DNA of 64,000 bases from AC-32 sp963704005. Its GTDB lineage: Bacteria > Actinomycetota > Thermoleophilia > Gaiellales > Gaiellaceae. The stretch's first letter is position 1. Every line of letters begins with the position of its first letter. The position numbers and the translations under genes were made by a program. Positions 34,674-41,409 of the stretch are shown piece after piece. Under the pieces are notes generated by a model. It made no database searches. It was not told where the DNA came from and worked only from the letters and a program-made list of their open reading frames with translations. The DNA lies in assembly GCA_963704005.1 (NCBI GenBank), contig CAVPGJ010000004.1, forward strand, positions 62,001 through 126,000. Reading direction: 5' to 3'.

Positions 34674-35540
34674 ATGCGAACTATCTGGAATGGATCCCTC
34701 AGTTTCGGCCTGGTCACGATCCCGGTCGGCCTGGCGCCTGCGACGGCGCCGAAGGCCCGAGCCTCGGACGTCTCCTTCCGGACGCTGCACCGCGAGTGCA
34801 TGACGCCGATCAAGCAGAAGCGCTGGTGCCCGGTGCACGACCGCGAGGTCTCCGCCGACGAGATCGTCAAGGGCTGGGAGGTCTCCAAGGGCCAGTTCGT
34901 GATCGTCGAGGACGCCGACCTCGAGGCGATCGCCGAGCACGACACCTCGCGCGCGATCGCGATCTCGCGCTTCGTCCCGCTCGCGGAGGTCGACCCGCTC
35001 TTCTTCGACCGGACGTACTACCTGGCGCCGTCGAGCGCCGAGGCCCAGCGGCGGCCGTACGTGCTGCTTCTGAAGGCGATGAACGAGACCGGGATGGCCG
35101 CGATCGGCCGCATGGTCATCCGCGGCAACGAGAACTTCTGCCTGATCCGCCCGAAGGGCGACGCGCTCGTGCTCGAGACGCTCTTCCTCGCCGAGGACGT
35201 GCGCTCGCAGGCCGAGATCGACGAGGCGGTCGGCCAGCTCGAAGTGAAGGAGCCGGAGCTCGACCTGGCGCGGCAGCTGATCGACAGCCTGGTCGGCGAG
35301 TGGGACCCGAGCGACCTGCACAGCGAGTACCGGCAGAACCTGCGCGAGCTGCTCGAGGCCAAGCTGAAGGGCGAGGAGATCGCCGTCCCGGAGCCCGTTG
35401 CCGAGGCTCCGGTGGTCGACCTGATGGAGGCGCTGAAGAAGAGCGTCGCCGCGTCGAAGACCCGCTCGGGCGACGACGCAGGAGCCTCCACGCGCAAGAA
35501 GGCCGCGCCCAAGAAGCGCGCTGCCGCAGGCCGCAAGTAG
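34674..35540 (+). CDS. ku: Non-homologous end joining protein Ku
   Basis: Bacterial Ku is a homodimeric ring that binds DNA ends and recruits LigD. The 288-residue protein starts MRTIWNGSLSFGLVTIPVGL, with FRTLHRECMTPIKQKRWCP, RTYYLAPSSAEAQRRPYVLLLKAM and VRGNENFCLIRPKGDALVLETL-like motifs of the ring core. The C-terminal ~60 residues end in a Lys/Arg/Ala tail (RKKAAPKKRAAAGRK), as in actinobacterial Ku with a DNA-threading tail. TAGAAT lies 14 nt before the ATG. No ligD is seen in the window. Confidence 0.95.
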   Translation: MRTIWNGSLSFGLVTIPVGLAPATAPKARASDVSFRTLHRECMTPIKQKRWCPVHDREVSADEIVKGWEVSKGQFVIVEDADLEAIAEHDTSRAIAISRFVPLAEVDPLFFDRTYYLAPSSAEAQRRPYVLLLKAMNETGMAAIGRMVIRGNENFCLIRPKGDALVLETLFLAEDVRSQAEIDEAVGQLEVKEPELDLARQLIDSLVGEWDPSDLHSEYRQNLRELLEAKLKGEEIAVPEPVAEAPVVDLMEALKKSVAASKTRSGDDAGASTRKKAAPKKRAAAGRK

Positions 35541-35543
35541 AAG

Positions 35544-35714
35544 CTAGTGCTGGGCCGGGAAGGCCCCGAGTGCTTCCAGCTGCGCCTGGAAGAGCGTCTT
35601 GTCGATCTTGCCCTGGTAGATCGGGATGCCCTCCTCGACGCAGACGCGGATCACCTCGGTCCGGTCGATGCCGAGCTCCTTGGACAGCTCCTCTGGCGTC
35701 AGGTGGTTTGCCAT
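35544..35714 (-). CDS. Small protein (56 aa), unknown, HTH-like
   Basis: A short gene supported by an excellent AGGAAGGAG ribosome binding site 7 nt before the ATG. The product starts MANHLTPEELSKELGIDR and contains EVIRVCVEEGIPIYQGKIDKT, ending in FQAQLEALGAFPAQH. The first part looks like a short helix-turn-helix (TPEELSKELGIDRTEV). The second resembles segments that follow such helices in MerR-like or IF-2 N-terminal modules. It converges on ku with a 3-bp gap. A PRE1 repeat and a terminator-bearing transcript lie upstream on the same strand. Confidence 0.75.
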   Translation of the reverse strand: MANHLTPEELSKELGIDRTEVIRVCVEEGIPIYQGKIDKTLFQAQLEALGAFPAQH

Positions 35715-35733
35715 CGTCGTGCTCCTTCCTGAT

Positions 35734-35792
35734 GAACGGACGCGCCGGCTAAGCCGCCGCGTCCTCTCATGGTCGGCATTGCAAGCAACGCC
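35734..35792 (+). repeat. PRE1 palindromic repeat, copy F (short form)
   Basis: ACGGACGCGCCGGCTAAGCC, GCGTCCTCTCATGG, hairpin 2 GGCATTGCAAGCAACGCC. The GTCGACCGGTC box is absent. Nearly identical to copy G, 200 bp away. Confidence 0.8.
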
Positions 35793-35800
35793 TTGGTATC

Positions 35801-35834
35801 AAAAAGCCCGCCTGCGCCTCAGCGCCGACGGGCT
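35801..35834 (-). terminator. Intrinsic terminator of the candidate small RNA
   Basis: On the minus strand AGCCCG (35834-35829) pairs with CGGGCT (35810-35805), with an inner GCGC/GCGC stem and TGAG loop, followed by TTTTTGATA. Confidence 0.7.
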
Positions 35835-35899
35835 AGCCGACTGCTCCATTTTGGTGTCCGGCAGGAATCAGGGGTCCTGCCTCCCCGAGCGATCCATTG
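35801..35899 (-). ncRNA. Candidate small RNA or attenuated leader
   Basis: Minus-strand unit of ~95-100 nt. It starts ~7 nt after the TATTCT box (35911-35906), contains a GGCAGGA/TCCTGCC hairpin (35861-35882 region) and ends in an intrinsic terminator with five Us. A 9-codon ORF (MDRSGRQDP) lies in the 5' part and could be a leader peptide. It could be a free sRNA, or a transcription-attenuated leader of the 56-aa gene downstream. No Rfam family is recognised by eye. Confidence 0.5.
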
Positions 35900-35905
35900 C
35901 TCTGA

Positions 35906-35934
35906 AGAATAGTCCTCCACGGTGACGGACGCAA
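35906..35934 (-). promoter_or_regulatory. Promoter of the candidate small RNA
   Basis: Minus strand TTGCGT (35934-35929), a 17-bp spacer, TATTCT (35911-35906). It overlaps the start region of the divergent hydrolase gene. Confidence 0.6.
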
Positions 35935-36824
35935 AGCAAACGGACGCGTCGGCAAAGCCGCCGCGTCCTCCCATGGTCGGCATTGCAAGCAACGCCTCCG
36001 GCGAGCTGGACGGATTCGAGGAGCGCTTCGCCGAGGCGCGTGGCTGCCGGCTCCGCTATCTCGTCGCCGGGTCGGGCGACCCGGTCATCCTCGTGCACGG
36101 TCTGGGCGGCGCGGCCGCGAACTGGCTCGCGCTGGCGCCGCTCCTGCTGCCGGGGCGACGGTTGATCGTCCCCGAGCTTCCGGGTCACGGCGGCTCCGAG
36201 CCGCTGCCGGCCGCGCCCAGTCTGAACGCCTACGCGGACCGGCTCGCGCTCCTGGTCGACGAGCCGGCGGCGGTCGTGGGACATTCGCTCGGCGGCGCGA
36301 TCTCGCTGCGACTGGCGATCCGCCATCCGGAGCGCGTGCGGGCGCTCGTGCTCGCCGGCTCGGCCGGGATCTCGTCCGGGTCGCGGCGTGCCCGTTACAG
36401 CCTGACGATCACGGGGCTGCTCAAGCCCGGCAAGCGAATCGCGCCGCACCGCCGCCGGATCGGGCGGTCGGCGCTGCTGAAGACGATCGTCTTCGGACGC
36501 TGGGGCGCCGCCGATCCGCCCGCGCTTTCGGCCGAGCTCGCCGAGGCCTACCTGGCCGGCCCGGCGCGGCACACGGACACGGTCAGCGCGGCGCGAGCGC
36601 TGATGCGCGACGACCCGCGCGTCGACCTGGAGCGCATCCGCTGCCCGACCCTCCTGCTCTGGGGCGCCCGCGACCACCAGCTTCCGATCGGCGACGCGTT
36701 CGAGTACGCGCGCCGGCTGCGCGCGCCGCTGCGCACGATCGCCGACTGCGGCCACCTGCTGATCGCCGAGCGGCCCGACGCCTGCGCGGACGCGATCCAA
36801 GCCTTCCTGTCTAGCCGCCGCTGA
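35922..36824 (+). CDS. Alpha/beta hydrolase with repeat-encoded N-terminus
   Basis: A 300-residue alpha/beta-fold hydrolase: oxyanion HG in VILVHGLGGAAANW, nucleophile Ser in VVGHSLGGAISL, Asp in LLLWGARDHQLP and His in IADCGHLLIAERP. The substrate is unknown; esters or epoxides are the usual range. The first ~26 residues (MTDAKQTDASAKPPRP, MVGIASNAS) are PRE1 copy G read in the same frame as in rplD, and do not resemble a hydrolase start. Alternatives inside the repeat (ATG at 35973) would give a shorter N-terminus. The GTG at 35922 has no clear ribosome binding site, so the start is uncertain. Confidence 0.88.
   Translation: MTDAKQTDASAKPPRPPMVGIASNASGELDGFEERFAEARGCRLRYLVAGSGDPVILVHGLGGAAANWLALAPLLLPGRRLIVPELPGHGGSEPLPAAPSLNAYADRLALLVDEPAAVVGHSLGGAISLRLAIRHPERVRALVLAGSAGISSGSRRARYSLTITGLLKPGKRIAPHRRRIGRSALLKTIVFGRWGAADPPALSAELAEAYLAGPARHTDTVSAARALMRDDPRVDLERIRCPTLLLWGARDHQLPIGDAFEYARRLRAPLRTIADCGHLLIAERPDACADAIQAFLSSRR
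35940..35996 (+). repeat. PRE1 palindromic repeat, copy G (inside hydrolase gene)
   Basis: ACGGACGCGTCGGCAAAGCC, GCGTCCTCCCATGG, hairpin 2 GGCATTGCAAGCAACGCC. It is translated in the QTDA-AKP-RP frame if the hydrolase starts at 35922. Confidence 0.8.
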
Positions 36825-36941
36825 GCCGGGCTTTGACCGGCTCAGCTCGCTGCCGGAGCTAGGGCGAGGCGGCGGCAGCTCGACAGCAGATGGCGGCTCC
36901 TGCAACACGTGAAGCAGGCTGCCGTCGTGAAGGAGGGGAAC

Positions 36942-36992
36942 GTGGGGGAACCAGGGGTTCCCCCACGAAGCGAGCGGGGCCGCAAGGCCCCG
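36942..36992 (-). terminator. Two strong hairpins 3' of tRNA-Pro
   Basis: CGGGGCC GCAA GGCCCCG (36975-36992) and a perfect 11-bp stem GTGGGGGAACC AGG GGTTCCCCCAC (36942-36966) follow the tRNA on the minus strand. There is no T run, so termination or 3' processing is inferred from position. Confidence 0.45.
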
Positions 36993-37002
36993 CGAAGCGC
37001 TA

Positions 37003-37076
37003 TCGGGGTGCCCAGATTTGAACTGGGGACCTCTCCGACCCGAACGGAGCGCGCTACCAGGCTGCGCCACACCCCG
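37003..37076 (-). tRNA. tRNA-Pro (anticodon CGG)
   Basis: The minus strand reads CGGGGTG...CACCCCG as the seven-pair acceptor stem with discriminator A. The D arm is GGCGCAGCCTGGTAGCGC. The anticodon stem CTCCG/CGGAG has loop TTCGGGT, giving anticodon CGG. The T arm is CTGGG..TTCAAAT..CCCAG. The CCA end is not encoded. It reads the CCG proline codon, common in this GC-rich DNA. It lies downstream of the small 48-aa gene on the same strand. Confidence 0.95.
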
Positions 37077-37088
37077 AGCGGGGACAGG

Positions 37089-37235
37089 TTAGCGCCTGAA
37101 GAGGCTCCGCAGGCGATCTCGAAGCGAACTCTTGGGCGCCTTTTTCAGCGCCGCCTCGCGCTTCGCTTCCTGGCGGACCCAGGCCTTGTGGCGGCTCGAG
37201 CGCGTGCCGTACTTTGGTTTCCAGTAGACGGGCAT
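37089..37235 (-). CDS. Small basic protein (48 aa), unknown
   Basis: A very basic 48-residue product, MPVYWKPKYGTRSSRHKAWV then RQEAKREAALKKAPKSSLRD and RLRSLFRR. It has no Cys and no membrane helix. Its ATG follows the MFS stop directly (TGAATG), which implies translational coupling and is the main support. Basic composition suggests contact with nucleic acid or ribosome, but no family is recognised. It ends 12 bp before the tRNA-Pro gene. Confidence 0.6.
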   Translation of the reverse strand: MPVYWKPKYGTRSSRHKAWVRQEAKREAALKKAPKSSLRDRLRSLFRR

Positions 37236-38468
37236 TCAGTCGATGGTGCGAATCTGGCGGGAGAGTAGCCCGCCGGCGACGATCAGGATCGAAAAGCAGG
37301 CGCCGAGCGCGATGATCGTTCCGGGCGCCGCGATGCCCGAGATCGCGCCCACGACCAGCAGCCCGATCGGCGCCAGGCCGAACGACCCGAACCAGTCCAG
37401 GCTGATCACCCGCGAGAGCATCCGCTGCGGGACGAGCTCCATCAGCATCGTCTCCCAGACGGCGATCGCGAAGCCGATGCAGATCCCGCGGCAGAACGAG
37501 GCGGCGAGCGCCAGCGGGTACCACGGCGAGAGCGCGAAGACGATCACGAGCAGGCTGTTCACGATCCAGATCAGGTACGAGATCAGGCCGCGCCGCCGGC
37601 GTGGATTGAGCTGGGCGAACGAGACGGCTCCGACGATCATCCCGGCGCCGAGCATGGAGAAGATCACGCCGTAGGCGCCCACGCCGAGGTGGAAGTGCGT
37701 GCGGACGAGCTTCGGCGTCAGCACCTGGATCGGCGCCCACTGGGCCATCAGCACGAACGCGAACAGCGAGATCGTCACCCACAGCCAGGGAACGCTGCCG
37801 ACGTAGCGGACGCCGGCGCGGATCTCGCGCAGGGTCCCCTCGGCCGCGGACCGCTCCGCCGCGCGCGGCCGCGTCGCCCGGACGAACGCGAACGAGACGA
37901 GGAACGACAGCGCGTTGAACGCGAACACGACCGTCGAGCCCGAGAAGCCGTAGAGCACGCCGGCCAGCGTCGGCCCGACGAGCAGGCTCCCCTGGCGCGC
38001 CATCCCGATCAGCGCGTTGGCCGAGCCGAGCCCGGGCTCTTCGACCACGAGCGGGATCAGGCCTCCGAGCGCGGGCGTGAAGAACCCGGTCGCGAGGCCC
38101 TCGACGAACGCGATCACGCAGAGGTTCCCGATCGCAAGGTGGCCGCTCGCGTCGACCGCGACGAGGACGCCGACGATCACGAACCGCGCCGCGTCGGAGA
38201 CCAGCATCAGCGTGCGTCGCTCGTAGCGGTCGGCGAGCGCGCCGCCGACGAGCACCGTCGAGAGCAGCCCGGCGCCCTGCAGCGCGAGCACGAAGCCGAG
38301 CGAGCGCGCCGAGTGGGTCAGGGAGTAGGTGCGCCAGCCGAGCGCGACCACGAAGGCCGTGTCGCCGAGCAGCGAGATCGCCTGGCCGGTCCAGAGCAGG
38401 CGGAAATCGCGGCTCTGGAAGGCCTGGAGCACGCGTGCGCGTGAGGGAACTGCGGCAGTCGCCTCCAT
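37236..38468 (-). CDS. MFS transporter (EntS/enterobactin-exporter type)
   Basis: A 410-residue major facilitator with about 12 membrane helices. The first half has FRLLWTGQAISLLGDTAFVVALGW, the usual start of the MFS_3/EntS branch. The loop 2-3 motif is GGALADRYERRTLMLVSD. The second half has LWVTISLFAFVLMAQWAPIQVL. The substrate cannot be read from sequence; drug or siderophore efflux is the family range. The ATG (38468) lies 6 nt after TAGCTT on the minus strand (leaderless), in a divergent arrangement with the nitrilase gene. The 48-aa gene follows in the same transcript. Confidence 0.9.
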   Translation of the reverse strand: MEATAAVPSRARVLQAFQSRDFRLLWTGQAISLLGDTAFVVALGWRTYSLTHSARSLGFVLALQGAGLLSTVLVGGALADRYERRTLMLVSDAARFVIVGVLVAVDASGHLAIGNLCVIAFVEGLATGFFTPALGGLIPLVVEEPGLGSANALIGMARQGSLLVGPTLAGVLYGFSGSTVVFAFNALSFLVSFAFVRATRPRAAERSAAEGTLREIRAGVRYVGSVPWLWVTISLFAFVLMAQWAPIQVLTPKLVRTHFHLGVGAYGVIFSMLGAGMIVGAVSFAQLNPRRRRGLISYLIWIVNSLLVIVFALSPWYPLALAASFCRGICIGFAIAVWETMLMELVPQRMLSRVISLDWFGSFGLAPIGLLVVGAISGIAAPGTIIALGACFSILIVAGGLLSRQIRTID

Positions 38469-38478
38469 GCCCGAAAGC

Positions 38479-38484
38479 TATCCT
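38479..38484 (+). promoter_or_regulatory. Leaderless -10 (TATCCT) of the nitrilase gene
   Basis: TATCCT, then GCTCCC, then GTG at 38491. The opposite strand has TAGCTT 6 nt before the MFS ATG, so two leaderless promoters overlap back to back. Confidence 0.5.
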
Positions 38485-38490
38485 GCTCCC

Positions 38491-39328
38491 GTGTCCGACC
38501 TGCTGCGCGTCGCCTGCGTCCAGATGACGAGCGGACCCGAGAAGGCGGCGAACCTCGAGAAGGCCGAGCAGCTCGTCGCGCGGGCCGCTGCGACCGGCGC
38601 CGACCTGGTCGCGCTGCCGGAGAAGTGGAACGCGATCGGGACGACCGAGCAGCTGCACGCGGCCGCGGAGCCCTTCGAGGGCGGCGAGTCGGTCTCGGCG
38701 ATGGCCGGCTGGGCGAAGGGCCATGGGATCACGCTCGTCGGCGGCTCGATCTCCGAGCGGCGCGAGGGGCGCGAGAAGCTCTCGAACACGTCGGCTGCGT
38801 TCGGCCCCGACGGCGAGGTGCTCGGCGTCTACCGCAAGATCCATCTCTTCGACGTCGAGGTCGGCGGGACCGTCTACCGGGAGTCGGACGCCGAGGAGCC
38901 GGGCGAGGAGCCGGTGGTCGTCCGCGGCGAGGGCTGGCCGGTGGGCCTGACCGTCTGCTACGACGTCCGCTTTCCTGAGCTCTACCGGATTCTCGCCCTC
39001 GACGGCGCCGAGCTCGTGACCGTCCCGGCGCACTTCACGACTCCGACGGGCAAGGACCACTGGCACGTGCTCCTGCGCGCGCGGGCGATCGAGAACCAGT
39101 ACTTCGTCGCCGCGCCGGCGCAGGTCGGCGAGACGCTGCCGGGGAGGCCGGCCTACGGGCGGTCGCTGATCGTCGACCCGTGGGGGATCGTGCTCGCCCA
39201 GGCGCCGGACGAGGAGACGGTGATCTCGGCCGAGCTCGACCGCGCGCGCCTGCGTCGAGATCCGCGAGAAGCTGCCGTCGTTGCGGAACAGGCAGGCGGA
39301 CGCGTACCGCTGGCCGACGCCCGCCTGA
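38491..39328 (+). CDS. Nitrilase-family carbon-nitrogen hydrolase, frameshifted near the end
   Basis: Predicted amidase of the nitrilase superfamily. The Glu-Lys-Cys triad is visible: Glu in LVALPEKWNAIG, Lys in VYRKIHLFDV and Cys in GLTVCYDVRFPELYR, with GKDHWHVLLRARAIENQYFVAAPAQ after it. It resembles Nit2-like omega-amidases. The expected C-terminus VEIREKLPSLRNRQADAYRW, then PTPA and TGA (39326-39328), is in the +1 frame from base 39254. Without the shift the frame runs on into the next gene. GTG 38491 is preferred over ATG 38467 because of the -10 box. Confidence 0.85.
39250..39254 (+). other. Frameshift site at the end of the nitrilase gene (+1 base)
   Basis: CGC CTG then skipping one C gives GTC GAG ATC CGC GAG AAG, a normal nitrilase C-terminus with its own stop. 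Unshifted reading (CGT CGA GAT) fuses the enzyme to the phosphotransferase. Confidence 0.7.
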
Positions 39329-40083
39329 TCGCTTCGCGCTGGGGGCTCGTCCTTGGCGAGCCGTTCGCCGGTGGGGTCGCCTCCGAGCTGGTCGCGCCAG
39401 CGGGGCCGGACGCGGTGCTGAAGGTGCAGGAGCCCCACCGGGAGTCCGAGCACGAGGCGGCGGCGCTCGAGCTCTGGGACGGCGACGGCGCGGTGCGGCT
39501 GCTCCGCCACGACCCTGAGGCGCATGCGCTGCTGCTCGAGCGCTGCGTGCCGGGGACGCCGCTCTCGGCTGTGGGCCAGGATGCTGCGCTGGACGTCCTC
39601 GTCGAGCTGCTCCCGCGTCTCTGGAAGCCGGCGGGGCCGCCGTTCCGGCCGCTGGCCGACGAGGCCGCCTGGTGGGCCGAGAGCCTGCCGCGCCAGGACT
39701 GGAGCTCCGCGCCCGAGCTTGTCGAGGCGGCGCTGGAGGCGCTCCGAGAGCTGCCGGGCACGCAGGGCGAGCAGGTGCTCCTCCACCAGGACCTGCACGG
39801 CGACAACGTCCTCTCGGCCCAGCGCGAGCCCTGGCTCGCGATCGACCCCAAGCCGCTCGTCGGTGAGCGCGAGTTCGGGATCGCGCCGGTCGTCCGTTCG
39901 CGCGAGCTCGGCCACTCGAAGCTGGACGTCCTCCATCGCTTCGACCGGCTGACCGCCGAGCTCGGCCTCGACCGCGAGCGGGCGCGCGGGTGGACGATCG
40001 CGCAGACGGTCGCCTGGGCCTGGGACGGCGAGCTCCACGAGACGCACGTCGAGACCGCGCGCTGGCTGCTAGAAGCCTCTTGA
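39325..40083 (+). CDS. Aminoglycoside/hydroxyurea-type phosphotransferase
   Basis: A kinase-fold protein of the streptomycin 6-kinase/hydroxyurea kinase type. It has RWGLVLGEPFAGGVASELVAPA, the ATP-binding AVLKVQEPHRESEHEAAAL, ALLLERCVPGTPL, the catalytic loop LLHQDLHGDNVL and LAIDPKPLVGEREF (metal Asp). It has no ATG, GTG or TTG start near its N-terminus. A CTG at 39325 overlaps the nitrilase TGA (CTGA), analogous to the GTGA and ATGA overlaps elsewhere. Alternatively it is translated as a fusion from the unshifted nitrilase frame. The antibiotic or small-molecule substrate is unknown. Its stop overlaps the HAD ATG. Confidence 0.85.
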   Translation: MIASRWGLVLGEPFAGGVASELVAPAGPDAVLKVQEPHRESEHEAAALELWDGDGAVRLLRHDPEAHALLLERCVPGTPLSAVGQDAALDVLVELLPRLWKPAGPPFRPLADEAAWWAESLPRQDWSSAPELVEAALEALRELPGTQGEQVLLHQDLHGDNVLSAQREPWLAIDPKPLVGEREFGIAPVVRSRELGHSKLDVLHRFDRLTAELGLDRERARGWTIAQTVAWAWDGELHETHVETARWLLEAS

Positions 40084-40772
40084 TGGTTCGCGCGGTTCTC
40101 TTCGACGTCGACTTCACGATCGCCCGGCCGGGGCCCGAGCTCGGGCCCGAGGGCTACCGGCGCCTGGGCGAGCGCTTCGGGCTCGAGCTCGATCCGTCGC
40201 GCTACGCGGCGGCTCGCGAGCAGGCGGTCGAGGGCATTCGCCGCCATCCCGAGCTCGAGCACGACGAGGAGATCTGGGTCGCCTTCACCGAGCGGATCAT
40301 TCGCGGGATGGGCGGCGACGCCGACTCCGCCCACGACTGCGCGGTCGAGATGACGAAGGCCTGGGAGCACGCCGCGCACTTCGAGCTCTACGAAGACGCC
40401 CTCCCCGTGCTGGCGGAGCTGCGCGCCCAGGGGCTGAAGCTCGGGCTCGTCTCGAACACGGGCCGCGATCTGGAGGCGTTCGTGGCGCACCACCGGCTCG
40501 ACGTGGACGCCGCGATCGGCTCAGGCGCGTTCGGGCGGACGAAGCCGCACCCGTCGATCTTCGAGGCCGTGCTCGGGCGACTCGAGGTCGTGCCGGCCGA
40601 CGCGGCGATGGTCGGCGACTCGCCCGAGGACGACATCGACGGCGCCCGCGCCGCGGGGATCGAGCGAGCCTTCCTGCTCGACCGCGACGACCGCTACCCG
40701 GAGCTCGAGCCGCGCCTGCCCGATCTCTATGCCCTTCCTGCGGCCCTCGGGCTCCGCCAGGCCCGGGGTTAG
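40083..40772 (+). CDS. HAD-family phosphatase
   Basis: A 229-residue haloacid dehalogenase-type hydrolase. Motif I is LFDVDFTI (nucleophile and acid Asp), motif II VSNTGRD, motif III Lys in FGRTKPHPSIF and motif IV GDSPEDDIDGA. An alpha-helical cap of the C1 type lies between motifs I and II. The ATG overlaps the stop of the phosphotransferase (TGATG), so the two are translationally coupled. The substrate is unknown; a sugar or nucleotide phosphate is likely. Confidence 0.92.
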   Translation: MVRAVLFDVDFTIARPGPELGPEGYRRLGERFGLELDPSRYAAAREQAVEGIRRHPELEHDEEIWVAFTERIIRGMGGDADSAHDCAVEMTKAWEHAAHFELYEDALPVLAELRAQGLKLGLVSNTGRDLEAFVAHHRLDVDAAIGSGAFGRTKPHPSIFEAVLGRLEVVPADAAMVGDSPEDDIDGARAAGIERAFLLDRDDRYPELEPRLPDLYALPAALGLRQARG

Positions 40773-40784
40773 ACTCCGAACGTC

Positions 40785-41409
40785 GTGCCCGCTCGCTCTG
40801 ACGCGCAAGCGCAGGAGGACAAGCGGCGGCTGCTGCTCCAGGCGGCAGTTCGGGTCTTCGCGCGCAAGGGCTACCACGCCGCGCGGATCAGCGACATCGC
40901 CGAGGAGGCCGGGCGTCGCCTACGGGCTGCTCTACCACTACTTCGACTCGAAGGAAGAGGTGCTCCGCAACGTCTTCCGCGAGACCTGGCGCGCGCTGAT
41001 CGCGACGATCAAGAGCGTCGAGGAGGGCGACGACCCGCCGCCCGAGCAGCTGCGCAAGGTGGCCGAGATCCTGCTCCGCTCCTGGCGGCGCGAGCCGGAC
41101 CTCGTCCGGGTGCTCGTGCTCGAGGTGACCCGTAGCGGACACCTGGCCGGCGAGATGGACGAGATCGTCGCCTCGTTCGCCGCGATCCAGGAGATCGTCG
41201 AGCGGGGCCAGGCCGACGGCACGATCCGCGTCGACATCGACCCGCGCCTCGCGAGCTACGTCTTCTACGGCGCGATCGACGAGCTGCTGACCGGCTGGGT
41301 TCTCGGCCGGCTCCCCGACTCCGACGACGACCTCGCGCGGGCCGAGCACACCGTGGTCGAGATCGTCGCCGGCGGCCTCGCTCCAGAGCACGCCGGCGCG
41401 ACGGCGTAG
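40785..41409 (+). CDS. TetR/AcrR-family repressor, frameshifted as read
   Basis: The N-terminal helix-turn-helix (KRRLLLQAAVRVFARKGYHAARISDIAEEAG) is in one frame from GTG 40785. VAYGLLYHYFDSKEEVLRNVFRETW and the rest follow in the +1 frame after base ~40915. One extra base in GCCGGGCGTC explains it, and correction gives a normal 207-residue TetR protein. The DNA-binding part resembles FadR-like TetR regulators of fatty-acid breakdown (inference), and a matching type of palindrome lies at 45564-45583. Its TAG overlaps the next MFS start, so the two form one transcription unit. Confidence 0.85.
40911..40916 (+). other. Frameshift site in the TetR gene (+1 base)
   Basis: GAG GCC GGG, skip C (or one G of the GGG run), GTC GCC TAC restores the universal AGVAYGLLYHYF of TetR helix 3. 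The unshifted codon is CGT. Confidence 0.75.

Noticed and set aside
35543..35735. Plus-strand 61-codon frame opposite the 56-aa gene
   Set aside because: The minus-strand frame has a strong ribosome binding site and protein-like composition; the plus-strand one has neither.
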